From assembly GCA_002329155.1 (NCBI GenBank), contig DCXY01000029.1, positions 71,093-135,092 on the forward strand: DNA of 64,000 bases, in the 5' to 3' direction. Source of the DNA: Stenotrophomonas sp. UBA2124. Lineage in GTDB: Bacteria > Pseudomonadota > Gammaproteobacteria > Xanthomonadales > Xanthomonadaceae. A program made the position numbers and the translations under genes. This document shows positions 35,666-47,074 of the stretch, piece by piece; the first letter of the stretch is position 1, and every line of letters starts with the position of its first letter. Below the pieces are notes generated by a model that saw nothing but the letters and a program-made list of their open reading frames with translations, did no database searches and was not told the origin of the DNA.

Positions 35666-37375
35666 ATGCACCATGACACCGCCCTGATCAACATGCTTGC
35701 CATCGGCCTGGGCCTGGCCTTCGTGCTCGGCGCCCTGGCCAACAAACTGCGGCTGTCGCCGCTGGTGGGCTACTTGATTGCCGGTGTTGTCGTCGGCCCG
35801 TTCACTCCCGGCTTCGTCGCCGACCAGGCGCTGGCCAACCAGCTGGCCGAAATCGGCGTGATGCTGCTGATGTTCGGCGTCGGCCTGCATTTCTCGCTCA
35901 AGGACCTGATGGCGGTCAAAGCCATCGCCATTCCCGGTGCCATCGGCCAGATCGTGGTGGCCACGGTGCTTGGCTGGGGCGTGGCCACGCTGATGGGCTG
36001 GCCCACGCTGCACGGTGTTATCTTCGGCTTCTCGCTGGCCACCGCCTCCACCGTGGTGCTGCTGCGGGCAATGGAAGAGCGGCGCCTGCTGGAAACCACA
36101 CGCGGCAAGATCGCGGTGGGCTGGTTGATCGTCGAAGACCTGGCCTGCGTGCTGGCACTGGTGATGATGCCAGTAATCGCCGATGTGTTCGGCCCCGATG
36201 CCGATGGCAAGGACCCCACGCTGGGCAGCCTGCTGGCCTCCATCGGCTGGACCTTCGTGCAGCTGGGCCTGTTCGTGGCGGTGATGCTGGTGGTGGGCCG
36301 CCGGGTCATCCCCTGGGTGCTGGAGCGCGTGGCCGGCACCGGCTCGCGCGAACTGTTCACCCTGGCGGTGCTGGCCATTGCGCTGGGCGTGGCGTTCGGC
36401 GCGGCCGCGCTGTTCGGCGTGTCCTTCGCCCTGGGTGCGTTCTTCGCCGGCATGATGCTCAACGAGTCCGAACTCAGCCACAAGGCCGCGCACGATTCGC
36501 TGCCGCTGCGTGACGCATTCGCGGTGCTGTTCTTCGTCTCGGTGGGCATGCTGTTCAACCCGATGATCCTGGTCGAGCACCCCTGGCAGGTGGTGGCGAC
36601 GGTGCTGATCATCATGTTCGGCAAGTCCGCCGCCGCCTTTGTCATCGTGCGCGCCTTCGGCCATTCCAAGGCCACCGCGCTGACCATTTCCGCCTCGCTG
36701 GCGCAGATCGGCGAGTTCGCCTTCATCATCGCCGGGCTCGGCGTGGCGCTGCATATCCTGCCGCCGGTGGGGCAGTCGCTGGTGCTGGCCGGCGCGCTGG
36801 TGTCGATCATGCTCAACCCGCTGGTGTTCGGCCTGCTCGACCGCTGGCAGGCGCGCCACAAGGAAGCCGCGCCGGTGCCGGAAACGCCGGATATTCCGCC
36901 CGGCCCGTCGTTGGACCTGCATGACCACGCCATCGTCGTGGGCTATGGCCGCGTCGGCAGCGAGCTGGCCATGGTGCTGCGCGAGCGTGGCGTGCCAGTG
37001 CTGGTCATCGACGACAACCGCGAGCATGTGGAACGCGCGCACGCGGCCGGCATCCCCGGCATCCGTGGCAGCGCGGCCTCGGACAAGGTGCTGGCCGAAG
37101 CCCACCCGGAGCGCGCCAAGATCGCGGTGCTGGCCATTCCGCAGCCACTGGAGTCGGGCGAGGTGCTGGCCAAGCTGCGCGCCATCAACCCGGGCCTGAC
37201 CCTGCTGGCGCGCGCGCACAGCGATGCCGAGGTCAAGCACCTGCTCGAACACGGCGCCGATGGCACGGTGATGGCCGAGCGCGAACTGGCCTATTCGCTG
37301 GCGGAAATGATCATGTCCACCCCGCCCTACCGTGCCCTGCGCGCCGGCCCGGTGCAGCCGCTGGCCGGCACTTGA
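35666..37375 (+). CDS. YbaL-type cation/proton antiporter with TrkA-N domain
   Basis: The 569-residue protein joins a 12-13 helix Na+/H+ exchanger-like membrane domain (LMLFGVGLHFSLKDL, ATASTVVLLRAM, FFAGMMLNESELSH) to a C-terminal RCK/TrkA-N domain (HAIVVGYGRVGSELAMVL, VIDDNREHVERA) that binds a nucleotide cofactor. This layout is that of the KefB/KefC/YbaL group, which exchange K+ for protons under nucleotide control. No ancillary KefF/KefG gene is adjacent, favouring YbaL. Confidence 0.9.
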   Translation: MHHDTALINMLAIGLGLAFVLGALANKLRLSPLVGYLIAGVVVGPFTPGFVADQALANQLAEIGVMLLMFGVGLHFSLKDLMAVKAIAIPGAIGQIVVATVLGWGVATLMGWPTLHGVIFGFSLATASTVVLLRAMEERRLLETTRGKIAVGWLIVEDLACVLALVMMPVIADVFGPDADGKDPTLGSLLASIGWTFVQLGLFVAVMLVVGRRVIPWVLERVAGTGSRELFTLAVLAIALGVAFGAAALFGVSFALGAFFAGMMLNESELSHKAAHDSLPLRDAFAVLFFVSVGMLFNPMILVEHPWQVVATVLIIMFGKSAAAFVIVRAFGHSKATALTISASLAQIGEFAFIIAGLGVALHILPPVGQSLVLAGALVSIMLNPLVFGLLDRWQARHKEAAPVPETPDIPPGPSLDLHDHAIVVGYGRVGSELAMVLRERGVPVLVIDDNREHVERAHAAGIPGIRGSAASDKVLAEAHPERAKIAVLAIPQPLESGEVLAKLRAINPGLTLLARAHSDAEVKHLLEHGADGTVMAERELAYSLAEMIMSTPPYRALRAGPVQPLAGT

Positions 37376-37493
37376 GCCCTGCTGCTGGCGCTGCTGCCGG
37401 GCAGCTGCGCCAGATGAGCCTGCAGCAGATCGATCGCCTGCTTTACCTTCCGGTTGCGCTTTGCGTTGCGGGTGACTGCTGCGTGTGAGCCTT

Positions 37494-37601
37494 GCCCTCA
37501 CCCCAACCCCTCTCCCGCCAGCGGGAGAGGGGCTCAAAGCGCCGCGATCCTCATGACTCAGGCCCCTCTCCCGTTCACGGGAGAGGGGTTGGGGTGAGGG
37601 C
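37494..37601. repeat. REP-like paired hairpins (family B)
   Basis: GCCCTCACCCCAACCCCTCT at the left end and its complement at the right end bracket two small hairpins, CTCTCCCGC-CA-GCGGGAGAG and CTCTCCCG-TTCA-CGGGAGAG. Related single halves occur at 51111, 59439, 61661 and 61838. It lies between convergent antiporter and metY genes. Confidence 0.85.
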
Positions 37602-37616
37602 AAAAAGCCGCCTACC

Positions 37617-38903
37617 TCAAGCCTGCATCAACGCCTGTTCCAGATCGGCCAGCAGGTCATCGATGTGCTCGATGCCGATGGACAGGCGCACCGTATCCAG
37701 GGTGACACCCGCCTTCGCCAGTTCCGATTCATCCAGCTGCCGATGCGTGGTCGAAGCAGGATGCGTGGCCAGCGACTTCGCATCGCCCAGGTTCACCAGC
37801 CGTGTGAACAGCTGCAGCGCATCCAGGAAGCGCGCGCCGGCCTCGCGCCCGCCCGGCAGGCCGAAGGTGAGCACACCCGAGCCCTGCCCGCGCAGGTACT
37901 TCTGCACCAGCGCATGCTCCGGGTGGTCCGGCAGCGCGGCGTAGTTCACCCAGGCCACCTTGGCGTGCTTCTGCAGGTAAGCCGCAACCGCCAGCGTGTT
38001 GCTGTTGATGCGGTCCATGCGCAGCGCCAGCGTTTCAATGCCCTGCAGTATCTGGAACGCGTTGAACGGGGAAATCGCCGCGCCCATGTTGCGCAGCGGC
38101 ACCACCCGCGCACGGCCGATGTAAGCCGCAGGGCCGAGGGCTTCGGTATACACCACGCCGTGGTAGCTCACATCCGGCGTGTTGAGCCGTGGGAAACGCT
38201 GCTTGTGCTCGGCCCACGGGAAGCGGCCTGAATCGACAATGGCTCCGCCCAGGCTGGTGCCGTGGCCACCGAGATACTTGGTCAGCGAATGCACCACGAT
38301 GTCGGCACCGAAATCGAAGGGGCGCTGCAGGTAGGGCGTGGCCACGGTGTTGTCCACAATCACCGGCACACCGTGCGCATGGGCGATGTTGGCGATGGCT
38401 TCAATGTCGGTGATGTTGCCGCGCGGGTTGCCGATGGATTCAACGAACACCGCCTTGGTGCGCTCGTCGATCAACGCAGCAAAGGCCTGCGGATCGGCAT
38501 AGTCGGCAAAACGGGTCTGGATGCCGAACTGCGGTAGCGTGTGCGCGAACAGGTTGTAGGTGCCGCCATAAAGCGCGCTGGAAGCCAGGATGTTGTCGCC
38601 CGCCTCGGCAATGGTCTGGATGGCGTAGCTGATGGCTGCCTGCCCGGAGGCCAGCGCCAGCGCGCCCACGCCCCCTTCCAGTGCGGCGATGCGCTTCTCC
38701 AGCACATCGGTGGTCGGGTTCATGATGCGGGTGTAGATGTTGCCCTGCACCTTCAGGTCGAACAGGTCGGCACCGTGCTGGGTGTCATCGAAGGCGTAAG
38801 CCACCGTCTGGTAGATCGGCACCGCCACCGCACGGGTGGTCGGGTCGGGGCTATAGCCGCCGTGCACGGCGATGGTTTCAGGCTTCCAGTCGGGCGCGCT
38901 CAT
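37617..38903 (-). CDS. metY: O-acetylhomoserine aminocarboxypropyltransferase-like (MetY)
   Basis: The 428-residue PLP enzyme belongs to the Cys/Met metabolism family: the PLP lysine lies in [11 protein letters not shown] near residue 209, with [13 protein letters not shown] near 58 and [12 protein letters not shown] near 84. Length and start ([21 protein letters not shown]) fit O-acetylhomoserine sulfhydrylases rather than the shorter cystathionine gamma-synthases. It would make homocysteine from O-acetylhomoserine and sulfide. A role with O-succinylhomoserine cannot be excluded. Confidence 0.88.
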   Translation of the reverse strand: MSAPDWKPETIAVHGGYSPDPTTRAVAVPIYQTVAYAFDDTQHGADLFDLKVQGNIYTRIMNPTTDVLEKRIAALEGGVGALALASGQAAISYAIQTIAEAGDNILASSALYGGTYNLFAHTLPQFGIQTRFADYADPQAFAALIDERTKAVFVESIGNPRGNITDIEAIANIAHAHGVPVIVDNTVATPYLQRPFDFGADIVVHSLTKYLGGHGTSLGGAIVDSGRFPWAEHKQRFPRLNTPDVSYHGVVYTEALGPAAYIGRARVVPLRNMGAAISPFNAFQILQGIETLALRMDRINSNTLAVAAYLQKHAKVAWVNYAALPDHPEHALVQKYLRGQGSGVLTFGLPGGREAGARFLDALQLFTRLVNLGDAKSLATHPASTTHRQLDESELAKAGVTLDTVRLSIGIEHIDDLLADLEQALMQA

Positions 38904-39042
38904 CGTGGGCTCTCATCGCTCTGTGGGGCCGGCCACGATAGCCCACAACCGTTGCCGGGATGCCAACGGTTGCAATGGTTACATCTGCACGCTCGCGCCG
39001 CCGCCATGCAGCACTGTGCAGGGCGACGCGGCGCGACTTGCC

Positions 39043-39618
39043 TCAGCGGCGTGGTGCTGCGGCCGGCGCCGGGCACGGATGCCTGGCATCGCGCTCGTTG
39101 CAGACCCTCACCTCGTGCAGGTATTGCACCCACTGCACCACTTGTGCGGCGGCGGGTTCAAAGCGGAACGCCTTCTGCACCACGTAGAAATGCTCCTGCC
39201 CCTTGATGCCCTTGAACCAGGTGTACTCGGGCTTGCCGCTCTGCGGGTTGTTTGGGCAGGTGAGCTGCAGCACGGCGAACGGGTAGCCGTTCTCCTCACC
39301 CTCGATGATCCAGTGGTTGTTGGCGCCCGGGCAGGCCTTCATCCAGCTGTGCTCGATGAAGGCCAGGTACTGGCGCGGCGTCATCTGCGGTGTCGGCGGC
39401 GATGCATTGACGGTCAGCATCTCGGTCCAGTTCTGCACGGTCTGGCCTGCAGGAACGTATTCCCACATTCGCCCACCATTGGGCTGGGTGTGCTCGAACC
39501 CCTGCACATAGCCCTTTGCCTGCGGCCTGAGCAGTTGCTCGGCGCCGGACTGTGCGTGCGCTGCCGGGGTGAACATCGCAGCCGCCAACAGACCCGCCAT
39601 GATTCCATTGCGCATCAT
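39043..39618 (-). CDS. Exported protein of unknown function
   Basis: The ATG at 39618 has GGGAG 6 nt upstream and opens a signal peptide (GIMAGLLAAAMFTPAAHA). The 191-residue product contains NWTEMLTVNAS, HSWMKACPGANNHWIIEGEENG and LQLTCPNN, with two cysteines well placed for a disulfide and two more near the C-terminus. It is Trp- and Tyr-rich and probably periplasmic. No functional family was recognised. Confidence 0.7.
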   Translation of the reverse strand: MMRNGIMAGLLAAAMFTPAAHAQSGAEQLLRPQAKGYVQGFEHTQPNGGRMWEYVPAGQTVQNWTEMLTVNASPPTPQMTPRQYLAFIEHSWMKACPGANNHWIIEGEENGYPFAVLQLTCPNNPQSGKPEYTWFKGIKGQEHFYVVQKAFRFEPAAAQVVQWVQYLHEVRVCNERDARHPCPAPAAAPRR

Positions 39619-39760
39619 CGTGAACTCCCTTTCGTTGAGGTAAGCCTGCAGTGCAGCCCAGCTACCGGGCACATCCTGCACGGCAGGCCGACCATACCGC
39701 GCTGCTTCGCCCATGTGGTCAGTGTGGTGTGAAGTCATGGAATGGGCGAGGACCGCTTAC

Positions 39761-40135
39761 CCCCCATCCGCCCTTCGGGGCACCTTCCCCCCCTGGCGGG
39801 AGAAGGGACGGGTCTTTTATTTCTGGCGAAAGCCTCGTGCCCCCATCCGCCCCTTCGGGGCACCTTCCCCCGCTGGCGGGGGAAGGGACGGGTCCTTTAT
39901 TTCTGGCGAAAGCCTCGTGCCCCCATCCGCCCCTTCGGGGCACCTTCCCCCGCTGGCGGGGGAAGGGACAGGTCTTTTATTTCTGGCGAAAGTCTCCTGC
40001 CCCCATCCGCCCCTTTCGGGGCACCTTCCCCCGCTGGCGGGGGAAGGGACGGGTCCTTTATTTCTGGCGAAAGCCTCGTGCCCCCATCCGCCCCTTTCGA
40101 GGCACCTTCCCCCGCTGGCGGGGGAAGGGACAGGC
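39761..40135. repeat. Tandem array of five ~80-bp units carrying REP-like hairpins
   Basis: Units begin at 39761, 39840, 39920, 40000 and 40081 (79, 80, 80, 81 bp, last one incomplete). Each unit has CCCCCATCCGCCCC, the small hairpin GCCCCTTCGGGGC, the hairpin CCTTCCCCCGC-TGG-CGGGGGAAGG and a 27-bp AT-richer spacer containing TTTATTTCTGGCGAAAG. Spacers are as conserved as hairpins, so whole units were duplicated. It fills most of the 536-bp gap between clpB and the exported-protein gene. Confidence 0.95.
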
Positions 40136-40154
40136 CCTCCGCCAATCGGGGCGA

Positions 40155-42740
<2,586 letters not shown>

Positions 42741-42790
42741 GGGTCTTCTTCCTCTGAGTCGGGGGCCAGCGTTGCTGGCGATACTGTTCC

Positions 42791-42818
42791 AGATGCGGTT
42801 GCCGCGGCGTGATTCAAG
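42791..42818 (-). promoter_or_regulatory. Sigma-32 (heat-shock) promoter of clpB
   Basis: On the minus strand CTTGAA (42818-42813), a 14-bp spacer, then CCGCATCT (42798-42791). This matches the RpoH consensus CTTGAAA/CCCCATNT with one mismatch in the core -10 element, about 50 bp before the start codon. Confidence 0.7.
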
Positions 42819-42922
42819 GCCATGGCATGCACCAATTCAGGTGCAGGCAGCCATTGCCCGGCCAGTATCGCCAGCGCCCCGCCGCCGGCCTTGATCCAAC
42901 GCAAACCCGTGCGTGGGCGGGC

Positions 42923-43744
42923 TCAGCCCCGGGTGACCTCGGCACGCAGTGCGCGCAGCTGCTGCTTCACCGCTGCGGCCTGCGCGGCGTCCAGCCGCAG
43001 CAGTGCCTTCTGGCCCACCGACAGCTGCTGCAGCGCGGGGTCCACGAAACGCTGCCTGCCACGTTCATCGGCCTGCACCGCAAGCGGGCGCTGGGGCTCG
43101 GGCGCGGCCAGCAGGTGGTCGATCACCGCTACCAGGCGGTCGTTGAAATGTGCGTGCGGGTGGCCCGTCTCGCGGTAGGCCTGCTGGAACAGCGGGTAGA
43201 AGCGGCGATAGGCCTTGCCCAGCGCGGCCACGTCGGCCTGGCTGAAGGCCGCCACATAGGGCGCGTAGCGGGCGCTGTTGGCCGCGGCGATCTGGCTGCC
43301 GCCCTCGGCGCCCGGCTCCACCTGCAGCGCACCCGGCAACGGCCTGACCGCCATTGCCGTGGCCGGCAGGCTGGGCTGGGTGAGGTTGTCGATATGCACC
43401 ACCACCCGCTGCACCAGATGCTCGCGCAGCAGCAGGCCCAGGGCATCGGCCGGAAACAGCGCACCCAAGGCCTGCCACGCGGCCGCATCGCTGTCGGTCA
43501 GCCCGGGCAGCGCCGGGTCGGCGGCATCTTCAGCCGCCAGCGGATACTGCGGCCCGGACGGTGTGGCGGGCGCCGTGGGCTCGGGCGGCGCGGAGGGGCC
43601 TGCTGGTGGCAAGGGCTCCGGCAGCGCGTTCACCTGCGGCGAGGCCAGCTTCTGCAGGTCGTCCTTGAACAACCACCAGCCCGCGCCACCCACAGCCACC
43701 ACACCCACGATCACCCACGGCCATACGGCCTTGCGCTTCTGCAT
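42923..43744 (-). CDS. DUF3014 membrane-anchored protein
   Basis: The ATG at 43744 gives a 273-residue protein with an N-terminal anchor (VWPWVIVGVVAVGGAGWWLF), a Pro-rich linker to about residue 65 and a globular domain matching DUF3014 (LREHLVQRVVVHIDNL, FYPLFQQAYRETG, FNDRLVAVIDHLLAAPEP). It should face the periplasm. The function of the family is unknown. A much longer upstream frame exists but lacks any signal or conservation sign. Confidence 0.82.
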   Translation of the reverse strand: MQKRKAVWPWVIVGVVAVGGAGWWLFKDDLQKLASPQVNALPEPLPPAGPSAPPEPTAPATPSGPQYPLAAEDAADPALPGLTDSDAAAWQALGALFPADALGLLLREHLVQRVVVHIDNLTQPSLPATAMAVRPLPGALQVEPGAEGGSQIAAANSARYAPYVAAFSQADVAALGKAYRRFYPLFQQAYRETGHPHAHFNDRLVAVIDHLLAAPEPQRPLAVQADERGRQRFVDPALQQLSVGQKALLRLDAAQAAAVKQQLRALRAEVTRG

Positions 43745-43808
43745 CACCTGCACCTCACAATCACAGCATGTGAAGGTGTGACCGGGCAGGCGGCGCAGGG
43801 TTCCCCTG

Positions 43809-45413
43809 CTAGTGCGCGGTGTCGCCAGCGCGCGGCTTCTGCAGCGACAGCAACCCCAGCAGCACCGCCAGGGCCACATAGGCACCGGCAAACTGCCAGC
43901 TGATGATCTTCGGCAGGCCTTCCAGCATCCACGGCAGATAGATGCCGCCACGCGGATCCACCGAGTGGATCAGGCCGAACAGGGTCAGCCCCGCCGCCAC
44001 CAGCATCAGCACCGCGCCACGCCGCAGCTGGCCTTCGATCATCGCCACCACCGTGGCGATCCACAGCATGGCGGTGATGATGAAGCCGTTGCCCAGGGTG
44101 AAGATAACCGCCAGTTCCGGCAGGCCATGGCCATCAAGCTGTGTGGTCAGTTCCACCAGCCGCTCCGGTGACAGCCAGCCCGGTGCCTTGATCGCCAGCA
44201 GATAGGCCACCGACGGCAGGAAGCCGAACACCATGGCACCGGCATGCTGGCGCGGCGTGGCCTGGAAGGCCTGGGTGGTGATGTCGATGGCGACATAGAC
44301 GATGATCGGCGCCAGCACCGCCAACGGCAGCCACTGCACCAGCCCGGAAATCACGCCGAGCATGCCACCGATGCCGATGAACAGACCCGTCAGCAGCGTG
44401 TAGCCGCTGCGCGCGCCCATGTGCTTGTACGCCGGCTGGCCGATGTACGGCGTGGTCTGCGCCACACCGCCGCAGACACCGGCCACCAGCGTGGCCACCG
44501 CTTCAACCAGCAGGATGTCGCGGGTGCGGTAGTCATCACCAGCCGCACGCGCGCTCTCGGACACATTGATGCCGCCCACCACCATCAGCAGGCCGAACGG
44601 CAGCAGCAGCGGCAGGTAGTTCATGGCGGCAGGCAGGCCGTCGATGAACCCCAGCGTCGGCAGCGGCAGCACCACCTGGGGCGGCGTCCACTGCGGCAGC
44701 TTGAAGCCCGGCGCACCCAGCCCGGCCGAGCCCAAGCCGTAGTACAGCGCCGTGCCGACCACAAAGGCCACCAGCACACCGGGCGCGCGGATCGGCAGCC
44801 GGCCCTTGGCGATCAGCACATACAGCAGCAGCCCCAGCGTGACGAAGCCGGCCACCGGCGAGCGCAGCGTTTCCAGCAGTGGCAGCAGGCCCATCAGCAC
44901 CAGCGCGATGCCGGCGATGGAGCCCAGCAGCGCAGCACGCGGCAGCGCGCGGGTCACCGCTTCGCCCACGAACGAAAGCACGAACTTCAGCACGCCCATG
45001 ATCACCAGCGCGGCCATGCCCAGCTGCCAGGTGGCAATGGCCGCCGCCTGCGGCTCCATGCCCTGCTGCTTGAAGCCGGCAAATGCCGGGCCCAGCACCA
45101 GCAGCGCCATGCCGATGCTGGTGGGCGCATCCAGCCCCAGCGGCATGGCGGTGACATCGGCGCGGCCGGTGCGCGCGGCCAGCCGCCGCGCCATCAGCGT
45201 ATACATCAGGTTGCCCACCAACACGCCGAATGCGGTGCCGGGGAACATGCGCCCGAACACCACCTCCGCCGGGAACTGGAAAATGCCCACCAGCGCCATG
45301 GCGATGAAACCAAGGATGGACAGGTTGTCTACCACCAGGCCGAAGAAACCGTTGAGGTCGCCGGGTACGAACCAGCGTGCGCGCGGTGATGTGGAAGCAG
45401 TGGGAGCAGTCAT
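43809..45413 (-). CDS. NCS2-type permease (nucleobase transporter-like)
   Basis: The 534-residue protein has about 12-14 hydrophobic segments. DLNGFFGLVVDNLSILGFIA at the start and QTTPYIGQPAYKHMGARSG in the middle correspond to the substrate-channel segments of the AzgA-like branch of NCS2/SulP-fold transporters. The usual AzgA Thr-rich motif is altered, so the substrate may not be a purine. No purine-metabolism gene is next to it. Confidence 0.72.
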   Translation of the reverse strand: MTAPTASTSPRARWFVPGDLNGFFGLVVDNLSILGFIAMALVGIFQFPAEVVFGRMFPGTAFGVLVGNLMYTLMARRLAARTGRADVTAMPLGLDAPTSIGMALLVLGPAFAGFKQQGMEPQAAAIATWQLGMAALVIMGVLKFVLSFVGEAVTRALPRAALLGSIAGIALVLMGLLPLLETLRSPVAGFVTLGLLLYVLIAKGRLPIRAPGVLVAFVVGTALYYGLGSAGLGAPGFKLPQWTPPQVVLPLPTLGFIDGLPAAMNYLPLLLPFGLLMVVGGINVSESARAAGDDYRTRDILLVEAVATLVAGVCGGVAQTTPYIGQPAYKHMGARSGYTLLTGLFIGIGGMLGVISGLVQWLPLAVLAPIIVYVAIDITTQAFQATPRQHAGAMVFGFLPSVAYLLAIKAPGWLSPERLVELTTQLDGHGLPELAVIFTLGNGFIITAMLWIATVVAMIEGQLRRGAVLMLVAAGLTLFGLIHSVDPRGGIYLPWMLEGLPKIISWQFAGAYVALAVLLGLLSLQKPRAGDTAH

Positions 45414-45489
45414 GGCGTCAGGGCAGGAATCAGGAAAGAGTCAAAGCGGAAAATCAATGTGCGGGGAACGGGTCTGCGCAGTGAGCGGA

Positions 45490-46371
45490 TCATGGCGAAT
45501 CGAACACCTGTACCCAACCCGATACCGGGCCACGCGTGGGATTGCGATAACGCACCTGCAACCGCCCTTCGGCCACATCCATCAGCTCGACGTGGTCGCC
45601 CTTGACCAGATAGCGCGTGGTCGTCGCCTCATCCGCAGTGCGGTACAGCGGCAGGCGCGCCGGCACCACCACGGCACCGGCACCGTGCAGGGGCACACCT
45701 TCCGGGGGCGGTTCCAGTGCATTCCAGATGGCCTGCTCCTGCCGCTCGCCTGCGGCGTTCCAACTACTCCATACCACCAGCAGGTCGGCCTCATCCGGTG
45801 CATCCAGCCGCAGAAACGGCGCCAGCTGCGCAGCATCAATACCGGCCATGCTCATGGAACGGTAGAGGTAGAGGCGGGCACCCTCATAACGGTAGACATC
45901 GCTGTACCACATCGGCCCGCTGCGGCAGCTGCTGGTCAGGGTGCGTGTGGCCGGCTGCGGGCTCAGCGACCAGAAGCCGCCACAGGTGGCCTCGGGTGCC
46001 TCCGGCCAGATCAACTCCTGGAAGTCGCCCGTCGTGGGCGCGTACAGGTAGACGCGGTTGCCTTCGTTGACCTGGCCAAGCGGCGTACTGGCGATCAGAT
46101 CCTGATAGCCGTCGAAATTGTAGTCACCGTGCGACCAGCGCGCGGGCTGCTCTTCCGGCTCCTGCGGCGCCAACCGCTGGGTCGATGATGCGCGGTTGGT
46201 GGTCACCTCGATGTCCCCCCCCTCTAGCAGCCGCGCATGCGCGGTGATGCCGGGTGCCACCTCGAACCGCAGCGCGTCATCCGCGTCGCTGGCCTGCGCC
46301 ACAGGCAGAGACAGCGGCAGCAGCGCCAATCCGCAGCACAGGCGCGACGCGCGGGAGGTGTTCAATGACAT
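45490..46371 (-). CDS. Exported XAC2610-like protein with SH3-type tail
   Basis: The 293-residue protein has a signal peptide ending AQA near residue 27. A segment HGDYNFDGYQDL near residue 100 and YLYAPTTGDFQEL after it form the FG-GAP-like calcium motif also found in XAC2610-related proteins; XAC2610 of Xanthomonas citri is an immunity protein against a secreted lysozyme-like toxin. The C-terminal ~60 residues resemble a bacterial SH3 domain (YLVKGDHVELMDVAEGRLQV, SGWVQVFD). No toxin gene is adjacent, so an immunity role is only a possibility. Confidence 0.6.
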   Translation of the reverse strand: MSLNTSRASRLCCGLALLPLSLPVAQASDADDALRFEVAPGITAHARLLEGGDIEVTTNRASSTQRLAPQEPEEQPARWSHGDYNFDGYQDLIASTPLGQVNEGNRVYLYAPTTGDFQELIWPEAPEATCGGFWSLSPQPATRTLTSSCRSGPMWYSDVYRYEGARLYLYRSMSMAGIDAAQLAPFLRLDAPDEADLLVVWSSWNAAGERQEQAIWNALEPPPEGVPLHGAGAVVVPARLPLYRTADEATTTRYLVKGDHVELMDVAEGRLQVRYRNPTRGPVSGWVQVFDSP

Positions 46372-46411
46372 GGGGGCACTCTGCCGGCAGGGTCGCTCGA
46401 TCCTCGTTGGT

Positions 46412-46888
46412 TCAGAACGAAACGTCCACCGCCTGCTTGGCCCACAGCACCGACTGGTGCCGGGTGGCCTGCTTCCATGCGAGGCGGATGGCCTCGATGT
46501 CGTTGCGGCGCTGCGGGGTGTCCTCGTGCAGGATCACCAGCACCTTGGTGCCCAGGCGGTTCGGCTCCGCTGCGCCACGGAACAGCCACTGGCCATAGGC
46601 GTCGAACACAGTCAGGCCATCCGGGAAGCGCGGCGTCACTTCCTTGTCCAGGAAGGCGCGCCACTGCGCCTCGCTGACCACATCGGTCTGCTCGCGCCTG
46701 GATACCCCGCTCTCCTCGCCCACGCCGAAGTACAGCTCACTGCGCGCCCAGCCAACGGCTTCGGCGGGGCGCTGCGCATCGCCCTGCAGGGCAGCGGTTG
46801 CCTGCTGGCCGGTGGTGGCGGGTGGCGCGGCGAACGCACTGCCGGCAACGCACAGCAACAGCGGCAGAACGGCGGAATACAGCTTCAT
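46412..46888 (-). CDS. Exported DUF3574 protein
   Basis: The 158-residue product has a signal peptide (LYSAVLPLLLCVAGSAFA) and a complete DUF3574 domain: RSELYFGVG, VSEAQWRAFLDKEVTPRFPD, GLTVFDAYGQW and a VSF C-terminus. Members are small periplasmic proteins of unknown role. It lies 40 bp before the XAC2610-like gene and may share its transcript. Confidence 0.8.
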   Translation of the reverse strand: MKLYSAVLPLLLCVAGSAFAAPPATTGQQATAALQGDAQRPAEAVGWARSELYFGVGEESGVSRREQTDVVSEAQWRAFLDKEVTPRFPDGLTVFDAYGQWLFRGAAEPNRLGTKVLVILHEDTPQRRNDIEAIRLAWKQATRHQSVLWAKQAVDVSF

Positions 46889-47003
46889 GGAAAACCTCCG
46901 GCAAAGGGCGACACGGTGGCATCCAAGGCACCGCAGGGGATATCACGGCCGCACATCTGCATATAACCAACAGGGCTTGCACCGGGCCGTGCGTTCACGC
47001 CAA

Positions 47004-47038
47004 GATAATATATCGCTTCATCCAGATGGATGTAAGCG
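47004..47038 (+). promoter_or_regulatory. AT-rich promoter patch with imperfect inverted repeat
   Basis: GATAATATAT (47004-47013) resembles a -10 region. It is followed directly by CGCTTCATCC-AGAT-GGATGTAAGCG (47014-47038), inverted except for one extra T, ending 36 bp before the receptor gene start. An operator or leader hairpin controlling the receptor is inferred. Confidence 0.4.
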
Positions 47039-47074
47039 CCCGCCCTACCCGCCCGTTCTGCCCCCGGAGTTTCC

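Noticed and set aside
35624..37603. Long minus-strand frame opposite the YbaL-type antiporter
   Set aside because: The plus-strand gene has full membrane and TrkA-N signatures; the opposite frame is low-complexity His/Gln/Arg.
39761..40135. CRISPR array
   Set aside because: The intervals between hairpins are as conserved as the repeats, units are about 80 bp and no cas genes are near; it is a tandem duplication.
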